From Rs1 sp036960485 (GTDB taxonomy: Bacteria > Pseudomonadota > Gammaproteobacteria > Pseudomonadales > Balneatricaceae), in NCBI GenBank assembly GCA_036960485.1, contig JBALXS010000006.1:1-64000 (forward strand): a stretch of DNA of 64,000 nucleotides, written 5' to 3'. Below are positions 1 to 8,606 of this stretch, piece after piece; the stretch's first letter is position 1, and each line of letters starts with the position of its first letter. The notes beneath the pieces were generated by a model. The model was given only the letters and a program-made list of their open reading frames with translations, did no database searches and had not been told where the DNA came from. The position numbers were made by a program, and so were the translations under genes.

Positions 1-825
1 AATCGCCTTGCTTGATAAGCCTTTGCCGATAGCGTTGGCAACTTGCTGCTCCATAGCGGTTAATTGGCAATAAAACTGTTGCGAAGCATCACGAGTAACT
101 AATAAGTGTTCTTTAATTCTGGATAAATAAACTTTTTGCTCGCGGTTCAAACCTGAGCGCTCTAGCTTATTGAGCCAAGGTTTTAGCAAGTGCTTAACCT
201 CTTCAAACACTTCGTACTTCACACTATTTCTATCTTGATCAGTATGTTTTAACAACACGCGCATCGCGGTATTAATTTCGGCTAAATCATTGGCACGCTC
301 GGCAATTTTCATGCGCTGTTGATCTAACACTTGTTCTAAAGCTAAGCGCTCGTGCTGTTGATTACTTTGCATCCAAATCAGTGCTAGATCTTCATTGGCA
401 ATACTTTGGAATTCTTCTATTAAATCGCGATACTTTTTAGCGCGCAGATTTTCTTTATTATCTAATACACATAAAGTGCCAAAAGGCTCACCATCGGGCC
501 ACCGCAGGGGATAACCTAAGTAAAAAGATAAGCTATGTACCATATCTGGGTTGTTGCGCCATAAGGGTTCGTCCGCGGCATTATTAACTAATAATGGCTG
601 CTGCTGATCAACGACTTTATCGCAATACAAACCGCAAAACCTGGGGCTTAATTCGCGCTCGTGATAAGGGTTTGAATGAGCAGTGCTGGCCACTAACATC
701 TCAATACTTTGCGGGTGCACTTGGGTAATTAACGCCGCGGGAGTATCGGTGACCTTACCCATAATATCGACTAAACGCTGCCAGCGAGTCAGTATTTGCG
801 CAGGTATAGCAGGCTTTTTTAGCAT
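1..825 (-). CDS. GAF-domain / LuxR-type HTH transcriptional regulator (partial, C-terminus outside window)
   Basis: The reading frame stays open from 825 to the window edge (275 codons), so the C-terminus is missing. Residues about 20-125 look like a GAF sensory domain, with a typical core around 'GEPFGTLCVLDN'. A long helical linker follows, rich in Glu, Gln, Arg and Lys. The last visible residues (LTAMEQQVANAIGKGLSSKAI) resemble the beginning of a LuxR/GerE helix-turn-helix. It is therefore probably a soluble DNA-binding regulator controlled by a small ligand. ATG 825 is preceded by GGGTG; an in-frame ATG at 837 is possible but has no ribosome site. The family call is an inference from the fold pattern. 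A GAF-linked signalling protein of another type is possible, because the DNA-binding part is cut. Confidence 0.6.
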   Translation of the reverse strand, partial: MLKKPAIPAQILTRWQRLVDIMGKVTDTPAALITQVHPQSIEMLVASTAHSNPYHERELSPRFCGLYCDKVVDQQQPLLVNNAADEPLWRNNPDMVHSLSFYLGYPLRWPDGEPFGTLCVLDNKENLRAKKYRDLIEEFQSIANEDLALIWMQSNQQHERLALEQVLDQQRMKIAERANDLAEINTAMRVLLKHTDQDRNSVKYEVFEEVKHLLKPWLNKLERSGLNREQKVYLSRIKEHLLVTRDASQQFYCQLTAMEQQVANAIGKGLSSKAI

Positions 826-1069
826 AATTGCACCCATGTATATTTATTATTTTAATATCGCTGATATGCTGCAAACTTCTCTAGCGGCCGTTAGCTTAAT
901 AGTCAATATTATTTATACAGGATAAATGTAAAGCTTTGCAATGCTAGTAGAAGGAGTTATTGGGTATAGGTAAAAAATAGGAAGGAAGAAAAAGGGAAGA
1001 GAGCAAGTAATAATAAAACAGCAATGGGTATGCCGTCTATAAAGAGTTTTTTACTATTCCAAAAATACA

Positions 1070-1091
1070 AAAGGCAGCCTAAGCTGCCTTT
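1070..1091 (-). terminator. Rho-independent terminator after cytochrome c5
   Basis: Arms AAAGGCAGC (1070-1078) and GCTGCCTTT (1083-1091) pair around a 4-nt loop. Read on the minus strand, the stem is followed by a T-rich stretch (1061-1069). It lies 18 bp past the stop of the cytochrome gene. Confidence 0.8.
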
Positions 1092-1108
1092 GTAAGTAGT
1101 AAACCAGC

Positions 1109-1537
1109 TTAAGGAACGCTGTTTAGCATGTGCTCGATCGCGCCTTTTAACTCGTCATCGCTACAATCAGTACACAAACCTTTTGCAGGCATTGCATTAA
1201 TACCTGAAATAGCTGTTGCTAGTAATGCATCTATACCTTTCGCGCCGCGATCGGTCCAGTCAGCAGTACCAAATTTAGGAGCACCAGATACACCTGCTGC
1301 ATGGCATAAGCCACATTTGGTTGTATAAACTTCTTCGCCTGATCTCGCAGGTCCGCCTGCAACAACTGCTGCCGCTGCGCTACCGCAAGATTCATCACCT
1401 TCCATACATACTTGGCCAATAGGCTTAATACGCTCAACCATTCGCTCTGTTGAAGTAGCTGCATTGATGTTTAAAGATAAAAGTAAGCTTAAAGCGATAG
1501 CGCTCGCAGTTGATACTAATTTGAAAGTTATATTCAC
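1109..1537 (-). CDS. Cytochrome c5 family periplasmic monohaem protein
   Basis: A small exported c-type cytochrome that carries electrons in the periplasm. The N-terminus (residues 1-27) is a signal peptide ending ...NINAA. The haem-binding motif CGLCH is at residues 75-79, with a likely axial Met in 'NAMPAKG' near residue 116. A second pair, C122 and C125 in 'GLCTDC', is the cytochrome c5 hallmark (a disulfide near the C-terminus). An extra pair C44/C51 lies in the linker. GTG 1537 is preferred over ATG 1558, because a GAGG site lies 8 nt upstream of the GTG while the ATG has none. It is a single gene with its own terminator. The electron donor and acceptor cannot be told from context. Confidence 0.9.
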   Translation of the reverse strand: MNITFKLVSTASAIALSLLLSLNINAATSTERMVERIKPIGQVCMEGDESCGSAAAAVVAGGPARSGEEVYTTKCGLCHAAGVSGAPKFGTADWTDRGAKGIDALLATAISGINAMPAKGLCTDCSDDELKGAIEHMLNSVP

Positions 1538-1558
1538 GTCAGTGGCCTCGTAAGTCAT

Positions 1559-2006
1559 AGTATTACGGATTGTCTATCACAGCAGTAAAAGGCTATCTAG
1601 CAATCTCTTTAATAGCGATGAACAGGTTTAAAACCTGCAATCATCAAAGTTATCACCCCGTGTGTCGTGGGGTTATTATTCAAATGAGGCAAGTATACTA
1701 GTAAATTAGCATAACGAATATGCAAAACTACTCGTAGATTAGTGAAAAATTTGAATATTATCTGCAGCGGCCCCAAAACATACATTAGCAACCTTGCTAA
1801 AACTTCTTAACAAGGCAAATAGTTTTTATTACCATTTAGAACCTTATTCTTTTAACGTGGCATACAACTAATTTAGCGACATTGTTGCTAGCGGTTGCAG
1901 AGGAACGGCAGAAATTTCAACAAATTCAAATCATCGACTGCAATACATAGACAGCAGATACGTTGCTAGGTAGTATACCGCAGCGCAACAAATCACTGCG
2001 CAAAGT
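1559..2006. other. Intergenic region upstream of tRNA-Arg
   Basis: About 450 bases with no convincing gene. Short open frames on the minus strand (around 1609-1791) lack ribosome sites and protein-like composition. The last part should hold the promoters of the divergent cytochrome gene and the tRNA; TAGTAT at 1971-1976 could be a -10 element for the tRNA. No other structure was seen. Confidence 0.5.
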
Positions 2007-2083
2007 GCGCCTGTAGCTCAGCTGGATAGAGTAGTAGGTTCCGATCCTATTGGTCGGGGGTTCGAATCCCTCCAGGCGCACCA
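2007..2083 (+). tRNA. tRNA-Arg (anticodon CCG)
   Basis: A complete cloverleaf can be folded by hand. The acceptor arms GCGCCTG (2007-2013) and CAGGCGC (2073-2079) pair fully. The D-stem is GCTC/GAGT, the anticodon stem GTAGG/CCTAT with loop TTCCGAT (anticodon CCG, reads CGG), and the T-arm carries TTCGAAT. The discriminator is A2080 and CCA is encoded at 2081-2083. Its 3' end is the source of two decayed repeats further downstream (4200 and 12231), which suggests that this gene has been an integration target. Confidence 0.95.
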
Positions 2084-2594
2084 ACTTCATATTTATCAAT
2101 ATCATCTTAGATTCTGGCTCCTCATTCTATTCGATAGCCCCATACTGGAGGGTGAGAAGCCCCGTTGGTTCGAGCCGAGCGAAGCGACGCACATCGGAGC
2201 CTGCGACGATAGCCCTGAAGGGGTGAGCGCTCTGCACATTTATCTATCAAACTTTATCTTTACCACTGCCTGTGTGAACACTTAACCTAACAATGTTACG
2301 CAAGCAGTATGAATTAAACCACCCATTAAGCTACTTGTGATGCTCATAGAGCAACGCTAAGTAAACTCTATACTGCAGGCTAATTACTTTGTATTTATGC
2401 TGGTGAAGTACTTGGCGCTGAGTGACGGGGTAAGGGGGATCAAACTTCTACAACTTATAGGTATAGCGGACACTACCACCTAGTTAAGTTTTCATATGGA
2501 CAAAATTAAAAAATAAAACTCGTACCTAGTCTTCCCAGTTCTAGCGTCTCAGCAAGGATGTTTAAGGAGGTAGTTTGGGTAAGGGATAGGCTTT
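2084..2594. other. Non-coding region after the tRNA with a GC-rich, structured segment
   Basis: About 510 bases without a supported gene. The part at about 2140-2235 is clearly richer in G and C than its surroundings and full of short self-complementary words, such as CCGA...TCGG around 2176-2198, GAGCGCTC near 2226, and CCCT/AGGGG. It resembles degenerate tRNA-flanking repeat DNA rather than a gene. The remainder (2240-2594) is plain AT-rich DNA. Confidence 0.4.
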
Positions 2595-3359
2595 TTAGTT
2601 ACTTTTGTTAGAGTACTCTTGCCAATCATTTAAGTCATACTTCTTAAGTATGTTGCTAATAGCATCAGTAGCTCTTAACTCATCCATTCTCTTATCAAAA
2701 TAACTTATCATTGGACCTGTATTTAAGTCAGGGTGAGGAGAAAATGCTAAATATACCTTGGCCTGAGAAACGCACCCAGCAGCCTTGTAATTAGAAAACA
2801 CCCCTTTTTCTTTCATCTCGAAGACGGTGCTATTATAAGTAAATAGAAAAGTATCTAAGCGATTAAGCTTTAGTTTCTTCAAGCTCTGTTCGATATAGTT
2901 TTTATGGTAAGGCATGTAGTGAAATTGATGGCGGTTTTTATCTGCATAATCTGAAAGCTCTTCTATAGATGTATGCGAAGCTATGCCTATCCGCAAACCT
3001 TTTAACGATTCAAGCCCGTTAAATTCCCAGCTTGAACTGGCCAATTTAAAGAAGCACATTCTTTGAATTCCAATTTCATTTCGTGGAAAAATTAATGATG
3101 GAGCTTCTTTCTTTGCTGGTGAAAGTAAGGCGTGTTTTTCTCCAAATTCGACTAGCTTTATAGATCTAGACCAAGGGTAAGTCTGAATGTTTAATTTATA
3201 CGGACTGTCTTTAAATACCATTTCTGCTGTGTCGGTTATGTAACCAGCCATATTAGAGTTAGCACACACCTGTGGGCACCAATCGATTGATGCAACACTC
3301 AATTCTGTCGCTTGGCTGATCTTACAAAAGATCAATAATAGAAAAATCTTTTTAGTCAT
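2595..3359 (-). CDS. Orphan periplasmic solute-binding protein, ABC family 3-like
   Basis: A 254-residue exported protein. A short signal peptide (about residues 1-17, ending KISQA) is followed by a family 3-type bilobed binding protein. Recognisable parts are the N-terminal strand with 'DWCPQVC', the 'YPWSRSIKLVEFGEKHALLS' segment, and a second lobe with 'LKGLRIGIASHTSIEEL'. No permease or ATPase lies nearby, so it may serve as a sensor partner or be a diverged paralogue of the proteins at 4840 and 50167. ATG 3359 is preferred to the TTG at 3368. The ligand is unknown. Four cysteines in the mature part could form disulfides. Confidence 0.75.
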   Translation of the reverse strand: MTKKIFLLLIFCKISQATELSVASIDWCPQVCANSNMAGYITDTAEMVFKDSPYKLNIQTYPWSRSIKLVEFGEKHALLSPAKKEAPSLIFPRNEIGIQRMCFFKLASSSWEFNGLESLKGLRIGIASHTSIEELSDYADKNRHQFHYMPYHKNYIEQSLKKLKLNRLDTFLFTYNSTVFEMKEKGVFSNYKAAGCVSQAKVYLAFSPHPDLNTGPMISYFDKRMDELRATDAISNILKKYDLNDWQEYSNKSN

Positions 3360-3500
3360 GACTGACAAAAACCGCCTAAGAAAGGTTTACTAAGCTACAA
3401 CAGTACAAAACTTGATGGATAATTTAAAGTAACTTAATATTTTATTCTTACTGGCGCAGTTTATGCTGTTGTATTTTTATTTTTTATTAATGGAAACGAG

Positions 3501-3935
3501 ATGCAAATAAATTCTAGCACAGCTCACGTAACTGACTATAGCCAAACGAATGTTAAGCGCACTGGCGGCAGTTCTTTGCCACAAATCCCATCTACAAAAG
3601 CACCTAATGATCCCTTCTCGCAGTATGACTTACATAATATCTCTCCTAAAGAAATAGATAACTTAGCTTCAAAATTGAGAGAAAACGGTAAATTTGATGT
3701 GAGGGATATTTTAATGCTCGAAACTCGCGGCGAAAAATTTCAATCACATTTGAGCTCTGTAACGGGGCGAGAGTTTGACGCTAGCAAAAAAAGTGATCTT
3801 ATAGGATCGATCGAGCAGAACATAGAAATGAGTAAACAAAGTAATGATCCGTTTGATTCAGCAGAAAATTTATTGAAGCTCTTGCAACAAGTTGAGGCGT
3901 CTAAATCTATACCTAGAAATGGCTTGTTTGCTTAA
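3501..3935 (+). CDS. Conserved-looking hypothetical protein, 144 residues
   Basis: A hydrophilic protein without signal peptide or membrane segment. The first 45 residues are Ser/Thr/Pro-rich and probably disordered. Residues 47-70 (DISP-like 'NISPKEIDNLASKLRENG') and 85-135 look helical. The ATG follows GGAAACGAG, a usable ribosome site. It is flanked by orphan binding proteins and relic DNA. No family was recognised; the disordered head followed by helices is reminiscent of small flagellar or secretion accessory proteins, but nothing supports that assignment. Confidence 0.6.
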   Translation: MQINSSTAHVTDYSQTNVKRTGGSSLPQIPSTKAPNDPFSQYDLHNISPKEIDNLASKLRENGKFDVRDILMLETRGEKFQSHLSSVTGREFDASKKSDLIGSIEQNIEMSKQSNDPFDSAENLLKLLQQVEASKSIPRNGLFA

Positions 3936-4199
3936 TGATCGATTACTTCAGATAGAGCGCAGCTTTAAGATGTGATTTAATTGGATGAAACTTCAGTCAA
4001 TGAGGTTCCGTTAAAGCTGCTGCACTTGAGAAATAGTAAAGCTCAAGAATGCTAAGCTTCGCGGTCTAAAAGAAGCTGTATTTTTTAATATAAGAGATAA
4101 GTTTGTTTAAAAATCGAGACCTTTTCATCATGGGGGCTTTTTTTAAACTCAAGAAACTTGATTGATTATAAAACAATGAGTTACATATAATTTTCAAGC

Positions 4200-4216
4200 C
4201 CCTCCAGGCGCACCAA
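4200..4216. repeat. Direct repeat of the tRNA-Arg 3' end (att-like)
   Basis: CCCTCCAGGCGCACCAA is identical to 2068-2084, the T-arm/acceptor 3' end of the tRNA-Arg gene, including the encoded CCA. The bases just before it (TTTTCAAGC) only partly match the T-loop, and no 5' half of a tRNA is present. This is what remains at the far end of an element that integrated at the tRNA, or a tRNA fragment left by rearrangement. Confidence 0.65.
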
Positions 4217-4326
4217 AAAGCAGTACAGTACAGTCACTTTTCGAATTGAACCTAAATTTATCTCGGAGTAATCTTTTAGATTAACTATATCGCTATCAGA
4301 GTGAGTATTCCTGATGAGAAGGCGCT

Positions 4327-4517
4327 ATGACTCGATCTCAGCAAATTTGCTACCAAGACACATCTTATTATCATTGTACCTCCCGCGCTGTAAGAAAAGC
4401 TGTCCTCTGCGGATTTAATCATGACACTCAACGAGATTATGAACACTGTTGGCCATGGGTGATCGATTGGTTGAATTAAACGCGGCGTTTTGTATTGATA
4501 TCTGCGCGTATGCGAAG
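4327..4517 (+). pseudogene. Relic of a REP-associated tyrosine transposase (Y1/IS200-like superfamily)
   Basis: The ATG at 4327 opens a 50-codon frame whose product begins MTRSQQICYQDTSYYHCTSR and includes 'RKAVLCG' and 'DYEHCWPWV'. This is the typical N-terminus of RAYT proteins (YYHC...R.V..A.LCG......YEHRR.WV). The frame stops at 4479, but a shifted frame at 4485-4517 continues with AFCIDICAYA, the next conserved block of the family (usually followed by the HUH motif). The HUH and catalytic Tyr regions are absent. The gene is dead by frameshift and truncation. It lies 110 bp beyond the tRNA-end repeat, consistent with mobile DNA having been here. Confidence 0.8.
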
Positions 4518-4839
4518 TACAATTTTTAAACAACTTATTTGTTGCGATAGTCATTTAAATATATGTATCAAGTAGTTATATAGTATCACTATTTAAAAGG
4601 GACATAGCCACTCACCTTAGTGTTTAAACTTTACATTCTTTAGTAATCATGTCTAAAATATCTAAATTCTATAACTTAATAGCTTTGCCAAACAAAAAAT
4701 CTTAATAACTAGCATGTGCAAAGCTATAAATAAAAAGTGCTAAGGATCAGCGTTATATTAATACATATTGCATTACGCCATGATTTTATCGTGTCAATGC
4801 TTTAGCAACCCTCGTGATTTGCATATTACAAAGGTGTTT

Positions 4840-5565
4840 ATGATTAAAATTACTATGATTATTGTTTTTAGTTTTTTGGTTTCTCATTCACTACTGATAG
4901 CAGGAAGTTTGGAAGAGGTAACCATCTATACTGAAGAATATCCGCCCTATAATTACCGAGGAAAAACGGGTGAATTACAAGGTGTTGCTGTTGATTTACT
5001 AGTAAATGCTTATAAAAATGCCAATGTGCGCTTTGCTAAAAATAAGATAAAGTTACGGCCGTGGCCAAAAGCTTATCGTGAGGTACTAACAAGTACCAAT
5101 GCTATGTTGTTTTCTATGACTAGGACTGAAAGTAGGGAAAAGCTGTTTAAATGGGTAGGACCGATTAGTAAAACAAAAGTTGTGCTGCTTGCTAAAAAAA
5201 GCAATGGCATAGCAATAAATTCGATTGCAGATATCTCGCAATATGTGATCGGTGGTGTTCATAATGACGTAGGCCTATCACTAGTCGGCGATTTAGTAGC
5301 CAATAAAGGTCAGTTACGGGGCTTTTCATCAGCAAGTGCGATAGCTAAAGTATTAAATTTAGGGCGCATTGATCTGTGGGCTTATGAAGAGAATGTTGCG
5401 AAACATTTCCTGCGGAACTTAAATCTAGATTTAGCTGACTTTGAATCAGTGTACACTTTAAGTGAATCAGAGCTCTATTATGCCTTTAGTTTAAAAACTG
5501 ATCAAAAGATAGTCGACGAGTTACAAGCAACTTTGAATAAATTTAGACTTATTAGCGATAATTAA
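4840..5565 (+). CDS. Orphan periplasmic amino-acid-type binding protein (SBP family 3)
   Basis: A 241-residue exported protein. The signal peptide covers residues 1-22 (ending LLIAG). Domain motifs of family 3 binding proteins are clear: 'TEEYPPYNYRGKTGELQGVAVDLL' near the N-terminus, 'RPWPKAYREV', 'TRTESREKLFKWVGPIS', and in the second lobe 'GRIDLWAYEEN'. ATG 4840 is chosen because AAGG lies 5 nt upstream and the signal peptide starts there; an upstream in-frame ATG at 4768 would bury it. No transporter genes are adjacent. It is clearly related to the dead copy at 50167-50884, which shares KWVGPIS and DRIDLWAYEEN-like blocks. Possible roles are ligand capture for a distant permease or for a sensor. 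Confidence 0.8.
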   Translation: MIKITMIIVFSFLVSHSLLIAGSLEEVTIYTEEYPPYNYRGKTGELQGVAVDLLVNAYKNANVRFAKNKIKLRPWPKAYREVLTSTNAMLFSMTRTESREKLFKWVGPISKTKVVLLAKKSNGIAINSIADISQYVIGGVHNDVGLSLVGDLVANKGQLRGFSSASAIAKVLNLGRIDLWAYEENVAKHFLRNLNLDLADFESVYTLSESELYYAFSLKTDQKIVDELQATLNKFRLISDN

Positions 5566-6183
5566 AAATTAATATGCAGTTAGTTTTTTGGAACAGTGTT
5601 GTAAATTAGATAGCTTTTACAATAATTGCTACTGTTATGAAGGGTAACTCAAATAGTTTGTTTTTATTCAACTTGGTGCTGGCTTTATTATACTTACAAC
5701 CTTTTTTTATTTTAGATTTAACCTCATTTGCTTACTAAAGCCTTTTTTTATTTTAGTCTTAAAAATTTGATTTGGGTCATTTAGGTGAATATTAAAATGC
5801 CCTGAACGAAGCCTTTGAGTTAGGATTGTTATTTATTCATTAGCGTTGATCTTGAGCGAGCTTGAGAAGTGAAATGCTATATCTCAACGTAAAGTAAAAG
5901 TTTTCATAACTGTATTTTTATACTCACACAGAGAGTTAGGCTAAAGATACGCTCTTCTATACCCTATTTGTATTTTTGTTGTAGCATTCAGAATTAATTA
6001 AAAAATGTAAAGCCGGTTTTTCAAAAAGACATTAATCTACATAAGTATTTTCATTTAGGCTAAAGGTTATTCATAAATTATAAGAGGTTATTTATTATGA
6101 TAAATAGGCTCTAAAGATAGCAAATAATACTCTTTACTAATTTGAATGTTATAAACTTTTGAAAATTCAAATTATTTTTTGTA
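5566..6183. other. AT-rich intergenic region before the signalling cassette
   Basis: About 620 bases with no open frame worth calling on either strand. Two near-identical T-rich words (CTTTTTTTATTTTAG-like) occur about 40 bases apart around 5700 and 5740. No hairpin with a T-run was found after the gene ending at 5565. The promoter of the kinase gene must lie in its last part. Confidence 0.45.
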
Positions 6184-6225
6184 CCTAATACCTAATACCT
6201 AATACCTAATACCTAATACCTAATA
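6184..6225. repeat. Six perfect copies of a 7-bp tandem repeat (CCTAATA)
   Basis: CCTAATA occurs six times without a mismatch, followed by a partial CCGATA. It ends 23 bases before the ATG of the histidine kinase, between the likely promoter and the ribosome site. A repeat of this kind can change copy number by slippage and so alter promoter or leader spacing. Confidence 0.9.
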
Positions 6226-6248
6226 CCGATACGATAATAGGGATCAAT

Positions 6249-8456
6249 ATGAGAAATAATACTCGTACAAGTTACTTTATTATTATAACTGCATTGCTAA
6301 TTGGTTTAGCAATTACGGTAGCCCTGCAGTTTGGCATTCTTAGAGCAAAACATGATGAAGAGCGTCATAGGTTTGAGTCACAAGTTTCAAACCTATCGCT
6401 ATTTGTGACTGATAGTTTAAATAAAATGGAGGATCAATTTAATTTACTTGCAAAAATAGCTGAAGTTAGCGAAGGATTTAATAACAATAATTATTTAGCA
6501 CGCTTTTCTCAGATGTCTTTTCCAGAAAACATAAGCCCAATTACTTTTGCTATCTTCGAAAAAAGTAATAAAACAGGCATTTATAGCCTAAGTCATATTT
6601 CGGGTAAGTATGCAGCTCAAGCTAATAGGAAAAACTTTGAGATAGAAGCTGAAAGTGCCTTTTTATCTCTTATCGAAGGTGATTTAAAAAAGCTAAATAA
6701 TCGCAGAACACAAAGCTTTTTTTTAGAATTAGAATTAATGGGTAGTGTTTCTTGTTTGACTCGTGAAATATTCGAACCAGGTAATAAACGGAAAATACTA
6801 ATTAGCTGTTTTAAGCTAAATGAAATTTTAGATGAAGTGATAGGTCGTTCTAGTTATGGTTGGTTAGAAGCTATGCTGTATATGGATGATGAACTAGATG
6901 GTCATAAATTAATTTACAGCTATATACATTTTGAAGCATTGCCTGTTCAGGATCCACTCTCCATTAAAGGAGATAATCATATTTTCCTTCCTTGGGTTAT
7001 GAGCTTTGCTGATAATGATTTATCGCTGCTTTTTTCTTTTAAAGGTAATGCACGAGAAGACAGTAAATTTCTATTTTTACCCAGTATATTAGGTTTGTTT
7101 TTAACTCTGTCCATTTGTGGCTATTTGATCTCTTTAAAAAGAAGAAATATTCAAATCGGTTTGCAAGTGGAGGAAAAAACTAAAGCCTATCATTTACTAA
7201 ATTTTGATCTAGAAAAGGAAATAAAGAAAAAAGAAAGCCTTTATGAACGATTAAGTGATTCCGCTGAAAGCCTTAAAGTACTGACTAACTCAGTCAATGG
7301 AGTTATCTGGGAAGCAAACCCCGATACGATGAAATACATATATATAAGTGATCAAGTGGAAAATATCTTAGGTTTTAAAGCTCAAGATTATATAAGTGGC
7401 AAATTACGCTTAGGTGGCCAAAGAGTTATTGAAGGTGCGGTACCTATTTTCACACTTATGAAAAATAGTTTTGAAGGGCCTGATAACTGTATCATCGAAT
7501 ATCAAGGGTATAGAAAAGATAAACAAGTTATATGGATCAAAAATATCATTAGTAAAGTTTTTAAAGAGGGAGTGTTAGTTAAAGTACGAGGGGTTTTTTT
7601 TGATATAACGGAAGAGAAAATACTTAGTGAGCAGAGGGTGTTAATGGAAAGTCAACTCAAGCATGCCCAAAAAATGGAAGCTATAGGCCAACTGGCAGCG
7701 GGGATAGCACATGAAATTAATACGCCGGCGCAGTTTGTTGGTGATAATTTAAATTTCATTGCTGATTCAACTAAAGATTTTACGAATTATCAACAACAGT
7801 TAGAAAATATAATATGCGAAGTTAACCAGGACGAAGTAACGGAGCAGTTGAAAAAAGCCAAACAACAGTTCGATATAGATTTTTTACAGGAGGAAACTCC
7901 TCAGGCGATAGAGCAATCAATTGAAGGCGTTATTAGAATATCTAAAATTGTGTCAGCTATGAAAGATTTTTCACATCCAGGCAAAGAAGATAAACAGAAA
8001 GTAGATATAAATAAATCCATTGAAAGCACTACAATTGTGGCTGGTAATGAATGGAAATACTTAGCTGATTTACAGCTCGATTTTGCGGATGACCTACCTA
8101 AGGTGAATTGTTTTCCGGGGGAAATAAATCAGGTTATTTTAAATATGATAGTTAATGCCTGCCACGCCATTAAGGATTCAACACTAGGTAAAGAAAAAGG
8201 CAATATCTTGATTAGCACACAAAAAAGCGGAAATAGAGTCATTATAAAAATTAAAGATGATGGCTTTGGTATGGAAACAAAAATAATGGAGCGCGTCTTT
8301 GATCCATTTTTCACGACAAAGGATGTAGGAAAAGGGTCTGGTCAGGGCCTATCGTTAGCATATGCGATTATTGTGGATAAACATGATGGTGATATATCCG
8401 TTGAATCAGTGCTTGGCATTGGCACTACTTTTACTCTCCAGTTACCAATTGAATAG
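6249..8456 (+). CDS. Membrane PAS-domain sensor histidine kinase
   Basis: A 735-residue sensor. Residues 9-29 form TM1, about 30-275 an extracytoplasmic sensor region and about 276-296 TM2, followed by a coiled coil (to about 345) and a PAS domain (about 350-455, with 'FFDITEEK' at its end). The HisKA box is 'MEAIGQLAAGIAHEINTPAQF' with phospho-acceptor H488. The ATPase domain has N-box 'NQVILNMIVNACHAI', G1 'DDGFGM' and G2 'GSGQGLSL', so it looks active. The next two genes (8607, 10040) encode REC proteins, so the three form a phosphorelay cassette, probably with separate transcripts given the 150-266 bp spacings. The 7-bp repeat lies directly upstream. The signal is unknown. Confidence 0.9.
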   Translation: MRNNTRTSYFIIITALLIGLAITVALQFGILRAKHDEERHRFESQVSNLSLFVTDSLNKMEDQFNLLAKIAEVSEGFNNNNYLARFSQMSFPENISPITFAIFEKSNKTGIYSLSHISGKYAAQANRKNFEIEAESAFLSLIEGDLKKLNNRRTQSFFLELELMGSVSCLTREIFEPGNKRKILISCFKLNEILDEVIGRSSYGWLEAMLYMDDELDGHKLIYSYIHFEALPVQDPLSIKGDNHIFLPWVMSFADNDLSLLFSFKGNAREDSKFLFLPSILGLFLTLSICGYLISLKRRNIQIGLQVEEKTKAYHLLNFDLEKEIKKKESLYERLSDSAESLKVLTNSVNGVIWEANPDTMKYIYISDQVENILGFKAQDYISGKLRLGGQRVIEGAVPIFTLMKNSFEGPDNCIIEYQGYRKDKQVIWIKNIISKVFKEGVLVKVRGVFFDITEEKILSEQRVLMESQLKHAQKMEAIGQLAAGIAHEINTPAQFVGDNLNFIADSTKDFTNYQQQLENIICEVNQDEVTEQLKKAKQQFDIDFLQEETPQAIEQSIEGVIRISKIVSAMKDFSHPGKEDKQKVDINKSIESTTIVAGNEWKYLADLQLDFADDLPKVNCFPGEINQVILNMIVNACHAIKDSTLGKEKGNILISTQKSGNRVIIKIKDDGFGMETKIMERVFDPFFTTKDVGKGSGQGLSLAYAIIVDKHDGDISVESVLGIGTTFTLQLPIE

Positions 8457-8606
8457 GGTTAAATTTAATTGGTTCAGCGTTGATTGTGCATATTTACCGG
8501 AAAATGAGCCTTATGAGTAACTCCTAAACTTATTGAGGATTACGTTTTAGCTGCCTCCCTTAAAAATAAAATGAATATGTTAGTACTTAAAAAATAAGGA
8601 CTGGTT

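Noticed and set aside
4285..4554. Minus-strand 89-codon frame
   Set aside because: It covers the transposase relic, whose plus-strand translation is recognisable. The minus product resembles nothing and has no ribosome site.
6184..6225. Could the tandem repeat be a CRISPR remnant?
   Set aside because: The unit is 7 bp without spacers, and no cas genes are present anywhere in the window.
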